From positions 2,930,479 to 2,994,478 of the forward strand of contig CM049321.1 of the NCBI GenBank assembly GCA_026874595.1: a DNA stretch of 64,000 nucleotides, in the 5' to 3' direction. The position numbers and the translations under genes were made by a program. Source of the DNA: Sipunculus nudus. Lineage: Eukaryota > Annelida > Sipuncula > Golfingiida > Sipunculidae. The notes under the pieces were generated by a model. It searched no databases. It was not told the origin of the DNA and worked only from the letters and a program-made list of their open reading frames with translations. Every line of letters starts with the position of its first letter. Position 1 is the first letter of the stretch. This document shows, piece by piece, positions 62,893-64,000 of the stretch.

Positions 62893-63420
62893 TGGGCCTA
62901 TTAAACTATGTAATGAAGATATGGATCCCATTAACTGTATAATGAAACTATTGGCCTAATTCAATGTATAATGAAACTGTGGGCCTAAAAAACTATATGA
63001 TGAAAATGTGGGCCTGAGTAACTTTTTAATGAAAGTATGGGCCTAATTAACTATATATTGATACTGTGGGCTTATTGACTTAATAATAAAACTATTGTCC
63101 TATTGAACAATATAATAACACTGTGGACCTAATTAACTATATCGTGAAACTGTGGGCCTAATTTCCTATATAATGAAACTGTGGGACTAAGTAAAAAATG
63201 AAACTATGGGCCTAATAATCAGTGTTATGAAACTATGGGCCCTATTAACTATACAATTAAACTAGGGGCCTAATTAACTGTTTAATGAAATTATGGGCCT
63301 AAGTTACTATATGATGAAACTGTGGGCCTAATTAACTGTATAATGAAACTTTTGGCCTATTTTATTATATAATAAAACTATAGACCTAATAAACTGCATA
63401 TTGAAATTGTGGGCCTATTT

Positions 63421-63476
<56 letters not shown>

Positions 63477-63622
63477 AAAATATATGCTTAATTAACTATA
63501 TAATGAAATTTTCGGCCTAAGTAACTATATCATGAAGCTGTGGGCCTAATTAACAAAATAATGAAACTATGGGCCTAAGTAACTATACAATAAAAATATG
63601 GGCCTAATTAACTGTATATCGG
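62893..63622 (+). repeat. Degenerate 29-bp minisatellite, ~25 units
   Basis: Diverged units with consensus GTGGGCCTAATTAACTATAT + AATGAAACT follow one another with 1-3-bp length changes. GGGCCTAA and TAATGAAACT are the best-conserved blocks. An (AT)n tract at 63424-63473 has expanded inside one unit, most likely from its internal ACTATATAA. The divergence indicates an older array than the 28-bp one. Confidence 0.9.
63424..63473. repeat. (AT)25 microsatellite inside the 29-bp minisatellite
   Basis: Lies within one minisatellite unit. Confidence 0.97.
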
Positions 63623-64000
63623 AATTAAAACCTTGTACTTGGCAAAGTAACTCGAAAATGGTATTTAACCAATGTGTTAACAATGCTTAATTATGTCAAC
63701 ACTATCTCAATCAAGTTCTTTATTTAAATCGGATCATATAAAAATTCTATAGTGTCATAAATATTTTAAATATAAATAAATTGGTTCTCGTCAAGACGTA
63801 TTTCATCTCATATTAAACTTTTAGTCCACGAACTTTGTGAAAATGTTTAAACTTGAGAGAGTAATCTCCAAATGTGAATGAACAACCAAAGATAATAAAA
63901 CTGAGGGGGTGTTGTAGACAGGATGTAGGCTCTTGTGTGTGGTTAAGGCGGGGGACATCAGACCTGTAGGTGCTCGGTTTCGTCTATACGTGCATGTCAT

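Overview
The window looks like intergenic or intronic DNA from an animal nuclear genome. It is AT-rich and packed with long (AT)n microsatellites. It carries eukaryotic tRNA genes, several tRNA-derived SINEs, decayed non-LTR retrotransposons and short non-autonomous DNA transposons, with no bacterial-style gene layout. The mix of repeats (SINEs whose end resembles a LINE-like GGCGGAGGTAA tail, a CTAAG/GACC hairpin repeat, hAT-like elements, C/G homopolymers) fits a marine invertebrate, most plausibly a mollusc or another lophotrochozoan. That taxonomic call is inference. No intact protein-coding gene was found: the longest open frame (243 codons, minus strand, 57801-58532) is a shadow of a GA-rich repeat, and most other long frames are (AT)n or minisatellite artefacts.

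Layout. 1-16.3 kb: AT-rich sequence with many (AT)n tracts, GC-richer low-repeat islands near 4.1-5.1, 7.3-7.7 and 14.1-15.1 kb, and one copy of a MITE-like repeat near 13 kb. 16.3-18.7 kb: a homogeneous 28-bp minisatellite and two SINE copies of one family, one with a 15-bp target-site duplication. 19.0-19.3 kb: a ~230-bp hairpin repeat. 21.5-24.35 kb: a ~2.8-kb minisatellite of 34-bp units. 24.6-27.1 kb: two decayed LINE reverse transcriptases in opposite orientations. 28.0 kb: a perfect hairpin carrying forkhead-type motifs. 28.6 kb: a LINE-like 3' tail. 30.4-30.8 kb: the second MITE copy. 36.5 and 53.8 kb: two tRNA-Arg(CCT) genes differing by a compensated acceptor-stem change, with a tRNA pseudogene at 38.1 kb. 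48.4 kb: a second SINE type. 49.5-49.9 kb: ~160-bp repeat units carrying CTCF-like motifs. 50.45-51.94 kb: a non-autonomous hAT-like transposon with 8-bp target duplication and GC-rich subterminal arrays. 52.5-53.45 kb: a cluster of CGCGAATAT-type repeats. 57.5 kb: a third LINE fragment. 57.8-58.5 kb: a GA-rich tract. 61.7-62.1 kb: a third SINE copy. 62.9-63.6 kb: a degenerate 29-bp minisatellite.

The only genes likely to function are the two tRNA-Arg(CCT) genes, transcribed by RNA polymerase III from internal promoters. The islands of GC-richer, repeat-poor sequence (notably 20.3-21.1, 43.2-43.8 and 59.1-60.0 kb) contain recognisable transcription-factor motifs (RFX X-box, PBX-MEIS, NK2-like, NRF1-like, CTCF-like) and are candidates for regulatory DNA of a gene outside the window. 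This rests on motif recognition only.
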